In this document: one piece after another, positions 25,456 to 34,342 of the stretch
How positions within the stretch are numbered: position 1 is the stretch's first letter
Layout of the letters: the number at the start of each line of letters is the position of its first letter
DNA from: Filifactor villosus
GTDB lineage: Bacteria > Bacillota > Clostridia > Peptostreptococcales > Filifactoraceae
Length of the DNA stretch: 64,000 nucleotides
Assembly (NCBI RefSeq): GCF_042652965.1
Contig: NZ_JBHSHL010000008.1
Coordinates: 1 to 64,000, forward strand
Direction: 5' to 3'
Made by a program: the position numbers and the translations under genes
Notes under the pieces: generated by a model
Told to the model about the DNA's origin: nothing
Seen by the model: the letters and a program-made list of their open reading frames with translations, nothing else
Databases searched by the model: none

Positions 25456-26289
25456 ATGACAAAGGCAGATAGAATGTTTAAGGACTTATGTACCAAGATA
25501 CTGACCCAAGGCAGTCATACCTTGGGAGAGAAGGTCAGACCCAAGTACGCTGACGGAACACCGTCTCACACCTACTTTATCAACCAAGTGTGGGAGGAAT
25601 ACGATCTTCAGAAGGGGGAGTTTCCTATTTTGACCTTGAGACCGATTGCATGGAAGTCTGCCATTAAGGAGATTTTTTGGATCTATCAGGACCAGACCAA
25701 CAGTTTGGACGTCTTGGAGGAAAAGTATGACATCCATTGGTGGAATGACTGGGAGGTCGAGGCTACGAGGACGATCGGCCAACGTTACGGTGCTACCGTC
25801 AAACGCTACGATCTGATGAATAAATTACTCGACGGTTTGAAGGAGCAACCCTACGGGAGGAGACATATTATCAACCTCTATCAGTATGGGGACTTTGAAG
25901 AGACGGGCGGACTTTTTCCCTGTGCCATGGAAACGCACTGGAATGTAAGGCAGGGTCTGCTCGATATGACCTTGATCCAGCGTTCTTCCGATGTTCCCGT
26001 GGCAAATGCCATCAACAAAATCCAGTATACCGCCCTTCAGCTTATGGTTGCCAAGGCGGTCGGTCTGGAGCCGGGAAGATTTTGTCATCTGGTTCAAAAT
26101 GCCCATATCTACGACAGGCATATTGATGCCGTACAGGAATTGTTGTTAAGGGAAGGGCAGGAAGCCGATCAGGTACGTTTGATACTCGATACCGACAAAA
26201 CGGACTTCTATCGTTTTGATATTGATGATTTTAAGATGGAAGGCTACGAACCGGACAGACCGAACCTCAGTTTTGAACTGGCGATATAG
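25456..26289 (+). CDS. thyA: Thymidylate synthase
   Basis: A 277-residue folate-dependent thymidylate synthase, making dTMP from dUMP with 5,10-methylene-tetrahydrofolate. The catalytic Cys is in GLFPCAMETHW. Other motifs are QRYGATV, SSRR-like GRRHIINLY, DVPVANAINKIQYTAL and the C-terminal DFYRFDIDDFKMEGY. It resembles the Bacillus/phage-type ThyA more than the E. coli type. The start at 25456 (MTKADRMF) has AAGGAAGG at the better distance; ATG at 25450 is the alternative. folA follows after an R3 repeat. Confidence 0.92.
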   Translation: MTKADRMFKDLCTKILTQGSHTLGEKVRPKYADGTPSHTYFINQVWEEYDLQKGEFPILTLRPIAWKSAIKEIFWIYQDQTNSLDVLEEKYDIHWWNDWEVEATRTIGQRYGATVKRYDLMNKLLDGLKEQPYGRRHIINLYQYGDFEETGGLFPCAMETHWNVRQGLLDMTLIQRSSDVPVANAINKIQYTALQLMVAKAVGLEPGRFCHLVQNAHIYDRHIDAVQELLLREGQEADQVRLILDTDKTDFYRFDIDDFKMEGYEPDRPNLSFELAI

Positions 26290-26343
26290 ATGACCGCCGA
26301 TACGGGTGTTCTTGTGCTCTCTTAGGGCAATACCGTAAAAATC

Positions 26344-26443
26344 GAATGGACAGGTTGAACCTGTTGAAGCATATTATTCTCCAAGTGGCGTTTCAGTGAT
26401 GAGACAGGTTTCAACCCCTGCGGTTCAAACGGAGAATAGTATA
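26344..26443 (+). repeat. R3 dispersed repeat
   Basis: About 100 bp between thyA and folA, ending GGTTCAAACGGAGAATAGTAT. An inverted, related arm (TATTATTCTCCAAGTGGCG) lies near its start. Similar ends occur at 55787-55897, and single arms at about 1840, 32640, 48477 and 61330. Confidence 0.5.
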
Positions 26444-26477
26444 AAGAGATAAGAAGGATAAAACAAAGGAGAAGAAC

Positions 26478-26993
26478 ATGCAAAGACTGGACAACTTGTA
26501 TTCCATAGTGGCAATGACCGAGAAGACAAGGGCAATCGGGCGAAAAAACGATATGCTCTATCACCTGCCCGAGGATTTGAATTATTTTAAAGAAACAACT
26601 CTCAATCATACGATAGTGATGGGATATAACACCTATATGAGTTTTCCAAAGCGTCCTCTCCCGAACAGGAAGAACATTGTACTGACCAGATACGATAGGG
26701 TCCTGGAGGGGGCGGAGATCCTCCACGGCATTGAAGAGGCTTTGGACTATGCAAGGAAACATAGGAACGAAAAGATTTTTGTCGTCGGGGGAGATACCGT
26801 ATATCGACAGTTTATGCCCTATGTATCCAAACTCTATATTACAATACTCCGAGAGGACTCTGCGGTGGAAGCGGAGGCCTTCTTTCCCGAGATCGATGAG
26901 GATGTTTGGGTTCAGGTCAGCGAAGAAGCGGGAAGGCAGGTGCCTGAGAATGCACCTCCCTACACCTTTACCGTATGGGAGCTGAAGAAATAA
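26478..26993 (+). CDS. folA: Dihydrofolate reductase
   Basis: A 171-residue DHFR, regenerating tetrahydrofolate from the dihydrofolate made by ThyA. It has YSIVAMTEKTRAIGRKNDML at the N-terminus, with HLPEDLNYFK, HTIVMGYNTYMSFP, NIVLTR and FVVGGDTVYRQFM in the usual order. The acidic active-site residue is in LPEDL. The start follows AAGGAGAAG. thyA and folA are 190 bp apart, with an R3 repeat between them, so they may once have been a tighter operon. Confidence 0.92.
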   Translation: MQRLDNLYSIVAMTEKTRAIGRKNDMLYHLPEDLNYFKETTLNHTIVMGYNTYMSFPKRPLPNRKNIVLTRYDRVLEGAEILHGIEEALDYARKHRNEKIFVVGGDTVYRQFMPYVSKLYITILREDSAVEAEAFFPEIDEDVWVQVSEEAGRQVPENAPPYTFTVWELKK

Positions 26994-27569
26994 GGACCTG
27001 TGAGAAAAGGAGACTTCATCGGTTTGGTTCCTCCGTGTGCCGGCATAAAAAATCAAGGTACAAGACAGCCCTACTTCCTCTTAGGTATGGAAGGGACTTC
27101 CTTATACGATTACCTATTTTAAATTGATAGATTAGGGCGATACCCAATAATTCAAAAAATCAGCATAAAATCGATGTTATACCAAGGATGAAATTCTTGG
27201 AAACATTGATATGGCAAATCTTTGTGTTTTATAGAATCGAAGAAAAATCGGAAGTTTGCCTTTGTGCAGTCTTGTCTTGGGTACTTTAAAGGATAAGTCT
27301 CAGATTGTTTTTTTCGAAGGATATCTTCCAAGAACTCGACATTTCAAACGGAGAGTATATTGCCGATCATAAGAAAGAAGCTGTGTGCTTGTAGAGTACG
27401 GGCCATGACTCAAATCGTTCAAGAGGATGATCGATTGGGAGGAAGAGTTGTAGAGGGCATATTTTTGAAGATGTTGACGGTACAAGGGGTTATTTTGTGA
27501 AAAACCTCCTGTCGCCGGAAATTTTTGTGTGGCGTTTTCCAAGAACGATAGAGAAGGGCTGAGTGATAG
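26994..27569. other. Gap with R2 repeat between folA and the dehydrogenase gene
   Basis: Holds an R2 copy (27137-27275). No gene was found. Confidence 0.5.
27137..27275 (+). repeat. R2 dispersed repeat
   Basis: Forward copy: AATAATTCAAAAAATCAGC, AAGGATGAAATTCTTGG, TTTGTGTTTTATAGAATCG and TTTGCCTTTGTGCAGTC. Confidence 0.65.
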
Positions 27570-28301
27570 ATGAGAACAGTATTGGTAACCGGAAGTTCAA
27601 GAGGAATAGGCAGGGAGATCGCAAGACGTTTTGCGATGCAGGGCGACAGGGTCGTCATCAACTACCACCGGAGCGAAGACAAGGCGTTGAGCCTTCAAAG
27701 GGAACTGTTGGCTGCGGGAAAGAGTGCCATGGTCATAAGGGCGGATGTCTCCTGTGAAGAAGAGGTCAGGGACATGGTCCAAGAGGTTGAAAGAAGCTTC
27801 GGAACAATCGATGTATTGGTCAATAACGCAGGGATTGCAAGTATGACGATGTTCAATGACATCGATACGAAGATGTGGAACCGAATCTTTGCCGTCAATG
27901 TCAACGGGGTTTATCACTGCTGTAAGTATGTCCTGCCCTCGATGATCTCCCGTAAGAAGGGAAAGATTATCAACATCGCTTCGATATGGGGGCTGGTCGG
28001 AGCTTCCTGTGAAACGCACTACTCCGCGACGAAGGGAGCGATCATTGCCTTTACCAAGGCCCTTGCAAAGGAAGAAGGTCCCTCCAACATCCAAGTCAAT
28101 GCAGTTGCGCCCGGGGCGATCATGACCGATATGATAGCGGGACTCGACAAGGCCGTCCTCGATATGGTTGTGGACGAAACTCCGCTGGGAGTGTTGGGCA
28201 AGCCCGAAGACGTTGCAGGTGCGGTACTGTACTTGGCATCGGAGGAGGCCGATTTTATCACGGGTCAGGTCCTTAGTATGAACGGAGGACTCGTGATCTA
28301 G
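27570..28301 (+). CDS. SDR family oxidoreductase (FabG-like)
   Basis: A 243-residue short-chain dehydrogenase with the Rossmann motif TGSSRGIGREIA, NNAGIAS, the catalytic Ser in IASIWGLVGASCETHYSATK with the YxxxK pair at its end, and a C-terminus (FITGQVLSMNGGLV) typical of FabG-type 3-oxoacyl-ACP reductases. As the gene stands outside any fatty-acid cluster, another ketone or alcohol substrate is possible. The ribosome binding site is weak (GAAGGG at 12 nt). A lipoprotein gene follows after 59 bp. Confidence 0.85.
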   Translation: MRTVLVTGSSRGIGREIARRFAMQGDRVVINYHRSEDKALSLQRELLAAGKSAMVIRADVSCEEEVRDMVQEVERSFGTIDVLVNNAGIASMTMFNDIDTKMWNRIFAVNVNGVYHCCKYVLPSMISRKKGKIINIASIWGLVGASCETHYSATKGAIIAFTKALAKEEGPSNIQVNAVAPGAIMTDMIAGLDKAVLDMVVDETPLGVLGKPEDVAGAVLYLASEEADFITGQVLSMNGGLVI

Positions 28302-28360
28302 GCGGATGTCACGGAAGTACACGGTTTAGATTGATATCGATGCAACAGAGAGGAGAGAAG

Positions 28361-29257
28361 ATGAAGAAGATCGTTATAGGCCTGCTGCTTCTTGCGGGAG
28401 TTCTGTCCGCTTGTGCGGCAGCTCCGAGACAGGAGACGACGGTTTCTTCCGAACCGTTGAAAAAACAGGAAAAAAAGGAAGAAGTTATACAGGAACTCAT
28501 CGTCAGGGAAGGGACGAACCTTGAGAGTAGGGTAAAGACCCCGGAGGGATTTCAAAGAACGCAGGAGAAGAAGGGGAGTCTGGGAGAGTTTCTCAGAGCC
28601 TACCCTCTGAAACCTCATGGAAGTCCCGTCCTCCTCTTTGACAAGAAGAAAAAGCGGAACCAGGGAGCACACGAGGCGGTATTTCAGATGAATTTGGGAA
28701 GCAGAGACCTGCAACAGTGTGCGGACTCCATTATGAGGGTCTATGCGGAATACCTGTACCAAAGCGGGCAGAAGGATAAGATCGCCTTTCACTTTGTTGA
28801 CGGTTTCCTTTGTGATTACAAGCATTGGAGGCAAGGATATCGCGTAGCCTTCCAAAAAAACGGAAAACCTTATTGGAGCAAAAAAACGGGGGTCAAGGAT
28901 GACAGGGAGGTTTTTGAGAAGTATCTCAATGTTGTCTTTGCCTACTCTTCGACCCTGTCCATGGTTGAAGAAACAAAGAAGATCTCCCCCAAGGATCTCA
29001 AAATCGGAGATGTCTTCCTGCGAGGCGGAAGCCCCGGACATATCGTGATGGTCGTCGATACCTGCAAAAACCGGAAGGGCGAGTTGCTCTTTCTCCTGGC
29101 ACAGGGCTATATGCCGGCGCAGGAGTTCCACCTGCTCAAAAATCCTCAGAATAACAAAAATCCCTGGTATCGTCTGGAAGAGGGGCAAAAAGAGCTCTCG
29201 ACACCGGAGTACGGATTTGCCGTCGATGAACTCAGAAGGGTGGTCTACTTGGATTAA
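28361..29257 (+). CDS. DUF4846 domain-containing lipoprotein
   Basis: A 298-residue lipoprotein. The signal peptide MKKIVIGLLLLAGVLSAC has lipobox LSAC, so it should be lipid-anchored on the outer face of the membrane. The body matches DUF4846: DLQQCADSIMRVYAEYLY, FHFVDGFLCDYKHWRQGYR, IGDVFLRGGSPGHIVMVVD and NPWYRLEEG. The GHIVMVVD segment recalls the His of NlpC/P60-like folds, but catalysis is unproven. Start chosen for AGAGGAGAG. It may share a transcript with the upstream dehydrogenase and the downstream metallophosphoesterase. Confidence 0.85.
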   Translation: MKKIVIGLLLLAGVLSACAAAPRQETTVSSEPLKKQEKKEEVIQELIVREGTNLESRVKTPEGFQRTQEKKGSLGEFLRAYPLKPHGSPVLLFDKKKKRNQGAHEAVFQMNLGSRDLQQCADSIMRVYAEYLYQSGQKDKIAFHFVDGFLCDYKHWRQGYRVAFQKNGKPYWSKKTGVKDDREVFEKYLNVVFAYSSTLSMVEETKKISPKDLKIGDVFLRGGSPGHIVMVVDTCKNRKGELLFLLAQGYMPAQEFHLLKNPQNNKNPWYRLEEGQKELSTPEYGFAVDELRRVVYLD

Positions 29258-29421
29258 GAGGAGATCTTCGGTATCGGGTCTACACTTGGAAAGCACCGTA
29301 TACGGGTGAACGTCGGACCTTCCTGTGAGATTGTAAAAGGGAGGACAGGTATGAAGAAGTTTTGGGCATCTCGGCTCCGTGCTTGAGCCGTACGGTGCGA
29401 ACAAAGAAAGAAGGCAAGACT

Positions 29422-30288
29422 ATGAATCTGTTGAAATATGTAGGAATTCCTCTTCTTTTGGGAGCTTTGGCCTATGTCCAAAACAACAGGTTGACCGTAT
29501 CCCGTTATGTTTGGAGCAGTCCTAAACTTCCGAGTTCCTTCGATGGATACAGGATCCTTCAACTGTCGGACCTTCATCAAAAGACCTTCGGAAGAGGAAA
29601 CAAACGCCTTTTGATGAGGGTGGAGAAGGAGAGACCCGATCTTATCGTGATTACGGGAGACGTTCTCTTCGGCTACACCCCGGATATCGACAAGGCGATC
29701 GAATCCGTTGCGGGACTCTCGGAGCTTGCACCGACCTACTTTGTCAGCGGAAACCACGAGTTCAAGCAGGATGAAAAGATGAGGGAAGAACTGTATCGAC
29801 GATTGGAAGGAGAAGGAATCCACATCCATAACAACAGGTGTGTGCGTCTTCATAGGGATGGCGGGGAACTCGTCCTCCTGGGAGTCGATGACCCTACCTG
29901 TTTTGCATGGAGGGAGAGACGGGAAAGGTTTTTCCGCCTGCTGTCTAACTTGGTGGAGGGTCTTGGGGCAGAGGAACTGAAGATCCTGCTTTCTCACAGA
30001 CCGGAAAGGTTTGCTGTCTACGAAGCCTGCGGGATTGATCTGACCTTTAGCGGTCATGTCCACGGAGGCCAGATCCGACTTCCCTTTTTAAAGGGACTAT
30101 ATTCTCCGGAACAGGGCTTGTTTCCTAAGTATCAAAAGGGGATCTACCACAGCGGTACATCCTCCCTTGTTGTGAGTGCGGGCTTGGGAAGGAGCATCAT
30201 TCCTCTTCGAATCAACAACTATCCCGATATTGTCGTGGTGGAATTTAAGAAGGAAATACAGACAACGAGAGCTTCGATGAGGACATAA
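29422..30288 (+). CDS. Membrane-anchored metallophosphoesterase (YkuE-like)
   Basis: A 288-residue calcineurin-like phosphoesterase. An N-terminal membrane segment (LLKYVGIPLLLGALAYV) precedes the metal-binding motifs in order: LQLSDLHQKTFG, VITGDVLFG, FVSGNHEF, LLSHRPERF and FSGHVHGGQIRLP. This matches the YkuE/LpxG-like group acting at the membrane surface. The true substrate is unknown. The start at 29422 has GAAAGAAGG; the longer frame from 29362 is less supported. Confidence 0.87.
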   Translation: MNLLKYVGIPLLLGALAYVQNNRLTVSRYVWSSPKLPSSFDGYRILQLSDLHQKTFGRGNKRLLMRVEKERPDLIVITGDVLFGYTPDIDKAIESVAGLSELAPTYFVSGNHEFKQDEKMREELYRRLEGEGIHIHNNRCVRLHRDGGELVLLGVDDPTCFAWRERRERFFRLLSNLVEGLGAEELKILLSHRPERFAVYEACGIDLTFSGHVHGGQIRLPFLKGLYSPEQGLFPKYQKGIYHSGTSSLVVSAGLGRSIIPLRINNYPDIVVVEFKKEIQTTRASMRT

Positions 30289-30587
30289 AAACCTGTCTTT
30301 TCGGGATGTTGCCGGATCAATACCGAAATTCAAAAAGACGGGGAGGACATCGTCCGACACAAAAAATGGTAAAAGCATTCGTTTTAGCGACCTGTCCTTC
30401 TCCTCGAAACGATTAGAGAGAAGCATCTTTGTGCGCAATCTTCTTGGAGACGGTAGGGGGAAGGTTTTTCTTCATCCTTCTTCCCTGTTGAAACTCCGGA
30501 CCAAATAGTGTATGGTAGATAGATAAAGAAAAACACTTATGTAAAGAGCACACAAGTTTATGAAAACATGCTTTGACGGAGGAACTT

Positions 30588-31538
30588 ATGAACAATAACA
30601 AAGGTTTGATCTACATACTGATGGCAACTTTGATGTTTTCGGGGATGGAAATTGCCATAAAGGCAACGAACGGAGCCTTCAACCCCATTCAACTCAACCT
30701 CATCCGTTTTACCATAGGTGCCGTTATTCTCTATCCTCTAGCACGCAGGCAGTTAAGTGCAAAAGGGTATCGTTTGACGGCGAAGGACTACGCTCAATTC
30801 AACCTTTTGGGATTTGTCTGCACCACCTTCGGAATGACGTTTTTCACCCTGAGTGTCAATTATATTCCCGCACATCAGTCCGCACTGATCTTCGCGGGCA
30901 ACATCTATTTTTCGATTCTCTTCGCCTATGTCATCCTCAAGGAGGTCATCACTCGCTTCGACCTTGCAGCGATGGCAGTTTCCTTCACGGGTCTTATGAT
31001 CCTGATCAATCCCTTTCGCTTTGAAGGAAGTGCCATAGGGGTGATCAGTTGCCTGACCTCGGCGATTGCCTTTGCCTTCTATGGGGTCTTGGCGAAGCTG
31101 TTCAGCAGAGGAAAGCCTACGGGAGGAGTCGTTACCACCTGCTACAGCTTTATTTTCGGGAGTTTGCAACTTGCCCTTCTCATTGTGTTGAGTCGAATGG
31201 AGGGGATTTCGGGATATGTTGTTGCAAAGGGGCTTCCTATTTTTGCCGATATTCCCGTAATTCGAGCTGTCAGCATGGACAATCTGCCCTATCTCCTGTA
31301 TATCTCGATCGGAGTAACGGGGCTGGGGTTTGCGTTTTACTTCCTCGCCATCGATACGGTGGGAGTTACGATGACGAGTTTGGTCTTTTTTATCAAGCCG
31401 GTCCTTGTTCCCGTTCTGGCCTACCTCGTTTTGGGAGAGGAGATCCCGGTACGTTCTCTCGTCGGGCTGGGATTTATGCTGGTGGGTTCGGCGATCCTGT
31501 TTTACAGCAATGTTCGTAAGATCAGAGCTATGGTATGA
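30588..31538 (+). CDS. EamA/DMT family transporter
   Basis: A 316-residue protein with ten predicted transmembrane helices in two EamA repeats. The first starts GLIYILMATLMFSGMEIAIK; the second covers AIAFAFYGVLAKLF to GLGFMLVGSAILFYSN. Such transporters export amino acids or nucleotide-related metabolites. The start at 30588 follows GGAGG. The substrate cannot be inferred from the neighbours. Confidence 0.87.
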   Translation: MNNNKGLIYILMATLMFSGMEIAIKATNGAFNPIQLNLIRFTIGAVILYPLARRQLSAKGYRLTAKDYAQFNLLGFVCTTFGMTFFTLSVNYIPAHQSALIFAGNIYFSILFAYVILKEVITRFDLAAMAVSFTGLMILINPFRFEGSAIGVISCLTSAIAFAFYGVLAKLFSRGKPTGGVVTTCYSFIFGSLQLALLIVLSRMEGISGYVVAKGLPIFADIPVIRAVSMDNLPYLLYISIGVTGLGFAFYFLAIDTVGVTMTSLVFFIKPVLVPVLAYLVLGEEIPVRSLVGLGFMLVGSAILFYSNVRKIRAMV

Positions 31539-31591
31539 CGGAGTATCGATGGTGTGAAGCGGCTTTTCGAGGGTTTTGTTTTTTGATTGTA

Positions 31592-31700
31592 TACTCTTAT
31601 TCATTGGAGCTATGGATATCGGAAACTTGTACTCAACAGAAGATAACACGGATGTTTGTGGTCATACAATAACGATCCGTACTTCTATTGAAAAATAGTA
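31592..31700 (-). repeat. M1 MITE-like repeat
   Basis: Reverse-oriented copy, TACTCTTATTCATTGGAGC to CGTACTTCTATTGAAAAATAGTA; abuts an R2 copy. Confidence 0.65.
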
Positions 31701-31702
31701 TA

Positions 31703-31845
31703 AGGCGATGTTGCATAATTCGAAAAAAACAGCATAAAATGACTTTTGTACGAAGGATGATATTCTTGAAAATATCGATATAACAAACCTTTGTGTTTTA
31801 TCAAATCGAAGAAAAATTGGAAATTTGCCTTTGTGCGGTGTTTCC
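31703..31845 (+). repeat. R2 dispersed repeat
   Basis: One of the best-preserved copies: GTTGCATAATTCGAAAAAA, AAGGATGATATTCTTG, AACCTTTGTGTTTTATC and TTTGCCTTTGTGCGGTG. Confidence 0.7.
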
Positions 31846-31891
31846 TTCATTTCTTTTCAACGATTTGTTTCGTCCGCCTAAGAAGTTTTTA

Positions 31892-32002
31892 TACTATTCT
31901 TCGATAGAAGTATGGTAATATCTGTTTTGTAACCACGAAAATTCGTGTTCTCTTCTATGGAGTGCAAATCGTTGATATCCATTATTCAAAGGAATAGTAG
32001 TA
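31892..32002 (+). repeat. M1 MITE-like repeat with TTA target duplication
   Basis: Flanked by TTA at 31889-31891 and 32003-32005. Nearly the exact reverse complement of the copy at 15359-15469. Confidence 0.75.
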
Positions 32003-32196
32003 TTAGACACACTCCGGGATAATAGGGCTGGGGCCGTTCAAAACAAACACGTTCATAAGCCTTGTCTTTCCTCTGAAGAAAACCCGCCTTTTTTGAGGAG
32101 GGAAGGCTGATTTTTTGCGGTAAAAAGGTTTTTAAGGAGCGGTTTCGGGGTAGGATAAGTCTGAGGGTAACTGATTGAAAATAAATAGGGGGAAGT

Positions 32197-32382
32197 ATGA
32201 AATTGAGAGTAAACGGAAAAGAATGTATCGGTTGCAAGCTATGCGTACGGACTATGCCGGACATCTTCTTTATCAATGAGAACAAGGAAGCCGATGTCCA
32301 AAAACAACCGGAGGAGATGACGGAGCAACTTCGGGTCATCATCGAGTCCTGTCCGGAACATGCGATCGAATGGGAGGATTGA
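32197..32382 (+). CDS. Single-cluster [4Fe-4S] ferredoxin
   Basis: A 61-residue acidic ferredoxin. Cluster ligands are C10, C13 and C16 (ECIGCKLC) and a distal Cys in IIESCPEHAI, giving one [4Fe-4S] cluster like the Thermotoga/Bacillus Fer type. It would carry low-potential electrons, for instance to the hydrogenase encoded at 53971, though the genes are not linked. The start follows GGGGGAAG. A 22-bp hairpin terminator follows 13 bases after the stop. Confidence 0.9.
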   Translation: MKLRVNGKECIGCKLCVRTMPDIFFINENKEADVQKQPEEMTEQLRVIIESCPEHAIEWED

Positions 32383-32395
32383 TTTTCTTATGAAG

Positions 32396-32451
32396 AAAGT
32401 GAGGACTGTCGGAGGAATAGAAGTTCCTCCGACGGTCCTCACTTTTTAGTT
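32396..32451 (+). terminator. Intrinsic terminator of the ferredoxin gene
   Basis: A long hairpin of about 22 bp, with arms starting AAAGTGAGGAC and ending GTCCTCACTTT, a 6-base loop (TAGAAG) and a following T run. Confidence 0.85.
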
Positions 32452-32497
32452 GTACCTACTTTTATGCGACAGAAATATCCGATCTGCAAGGAGTTTA

Positions 32498-32606
32498 TAC
32501 TATTTTTCAATAGAGGTATAGATATATCTGTTTTTCAAACTACGAAAAGTTGGTTTATCTTCTATGGGTCACAGATTGTTTATATCCACAACTCAAAAGA
32601 ATAGTA
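32498..32606 (+). repeat. M1 MITE-like repeat with TTA target duplication
   Basis: Flanked by TTA at 32495-32497 and 32607-32609. Lies between the ferredoxin terminator and the end of the flotillin-like gene. Confidence 0.75.
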
Positions 32607-32698
32607 TTAGAGCTCTTGGGGAAAAGGATACAGCCTATAACACCTACATTGTTATCCGTTTGAACTGCGGACATCTTCCATCTTATCCATATTCTCTC

Positions 32699-34162
32699 CT
32701 ATTGCTGAGTATCGCCTTCTTCTTTCTCTTGTGCAAGGCAGATCGGCGGTTTGTCTTCTGTTTCCCTGTCGTCTTCCAGGATATTGTTGACGGTAACCTG
32801 TTTGGACATCAGTCCCGTTCCGACCGCACCTAAGAGCAGGGACTTCAGATCCAAGCCCATCGAGTCGTTGAGACCGTCGGTGATCTGGGTAAGGGATTTG
32901 GTAATGTCTCCGACGAGCTTGCTGTTGTTTCCGTCCCCGTACATCGTGATTTTGTCAACCTTGGTCAGAGGCTCTGCAATATTCTTTGCAATCTCGGGCA
33001 TGGCCTTGAAGTACATCTCAAGGATGGCACCTTCTCCGTATTTTTTCATCGCTTCCGCCTTCTTGTCGATGGCTTCGGCTTCCGCAAGTCCTCTGGCACG
33101 GATAGCCTCGGCTTCTGCAAGTCCTACGGATTTTTTGGCCTCCGCCTCCGCCTGTGCCTTAAGCTTGATTGCACTGGCTTCGTTTTCCGCACGGATACGG
33201 ATGGCTTCCGCCTGCTTGCTCTCTTCAAACAGCTTTGCCTGTGCTTCCTGTTGACGTTGGTAGAGCTCCACGTCGGCGACCTGTCTTTGTTCCGCATCGA
33301 GTTTTGCCTTTTGGATCTCGATCTGTTTTTGTTCACGGATTAAGTTGGCTTCGGCAATCTTGGTCTCCTTGTCTTTTCTGCGTTCTTCCGTCTGGATGTC
33401 GTAGGCCATATCGGCCTCCGCCTTCTGTCTGTCGGATTCCGCCTTCAATTGAGCTTTCTTGATGGCAAGTTCGTTCTGACGTTCTGCGATGATGCGTTGG
33501 GATTCGACTTCCGCATCGTTGGCCTCTTTGTTTGCGTTCGCCTGCGCGACCACGACGTCCTTGTCCGCAATAGCCTTGGCGATGGCGGCATCCTTGCGAA
33601 TCTTTGAAATGTTGTCGATACCGAGGTTTTCGATTACTCCGTTCTCGTCCTCAAAGGACTGGATGTTGAAGGATACAATCTCCAAACCTAACTTTTCCAA
33701 ATCGGGAACGGCATTTTCCTGAACCTTTTCTCCGAAAGACTTTCGGTCCTGAACCATGGTGGGAAGGGTGAGCTGACCGATGATCTCACGCATATTTCCT
33801 TCCAGTACGTCTTTGACCTGTGCAATGATGTAGTCTTCCGTCTGGTTCAAAAAGTTTTGGGCTGCCCGTTCGATCATATCCCGGTTGTTGGGCACCTTAA
33901 TTTTGACGATACCGTCCACTCTGACGTTGATATAGTCGTTCGTAGGAACGGCGGTACCTGTCTTCACATCGACACTCATAACTTTGAGTGAGAGTTTATC
34001 CAAGCGCTCGAAGAAGGGCACGCGGATCGCAGCTCGACCGACGATGATCCGACGTTTGAGACCTGAGATGATAAACGCCTTGTCCGGCGGCGCTTTTACA
34101 TAACCCGTTACCACTAACAACAAAATCGGAATTGCAATAATAAGCGGAGCAAATTTCTCCAT
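32699..34162 (-). CDS. Flotillin family protein
   Basis: A 487-residue protein with an N-terminal membrane anchor (LIIAIPILLLVVTGYVK), an SPFH domain (about 25-200) and a long Ala/Glu/Lys-rich flotillin coiled coil (about 200-400) with repeats such as GLAEAEAIRARGLAEAEA. The conserved C-terminal segment around EMYFKAMPEIAKNIAEPL follows. Bacterial flotillins organise functional membrane microdomains. The start at 34162 (MEKFAPL) has AAAAGGAGG at 9 nt, better than the TTG three codons upstream. The partner NfeD protein often found with flotillins is not here. Confidence 0.9.
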   Translation of the reverse strand: MEKFAPLIIAIPILLLVVTGYVKAPPDKAFIISGLKRRIIVGRAAIRVPFFERLDKLSLKVMSVDVKTGTAVPTNDYINVRVDGIVKIKVPNNRDMIERAAQNFLNQTEDYIIAQVKDVLEGNMREIIGQLTLPTMVQDRKSFGEKVQENAVPDLEKLGLEIVSFNIQSFEDENGVIENLGIDNISKIRKDAAIAKAIADKDVVVAQANANKEANDAEVESQRIIAERQNELAIKKAQLKAESDRQKAEADMAYDIQTEERRKDKETKIAEANLIREQKQIEIQKAKLDAEQRQVADVELYQRQQEAQAKLFEESKQAEAIRIRAENEASAIKLKAQAEAEAKKSVGLAEAEAIRARGLAEAEAIDKKAEAMKKYGEGAILEMYFKAMPEIAKNIAEPLTKVDKITMYGDGNNSKLVGDITKSLTQITDGLNDSMGLDLKSLLLGAVGTGLMSKQVTVNNILEDDRETEDKPPICLAQEKEEGDTQQ

Positions 34163-34342
34163 AATGAACAACCTCCTTTTAAGTTTGATTACAGTTATTA
34201 TAACATAACTCGAGATGGAAAATGTTTCAAAATAATGTCAACAGAAAAATATGTTTGGAAAATTGGAGTTTATATCGGTGTGGTGGTCGGGTAATAGTAT
34301 AAAAGTGAAAAGTATCGTTCTGGTAAGAACCGGGAGAAGAAT

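Larger units (their letters stand above)
31539..32196. other. Repeat cluster M1-R2-M1
   Basis: Three repeats in a row: M1 in reverse (31592-31700), R2 (31703-31845) and M1 forward with TTA duplication (31892-32002). The remainder leads to the ferredoxin gene. Confidence 0.6.
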
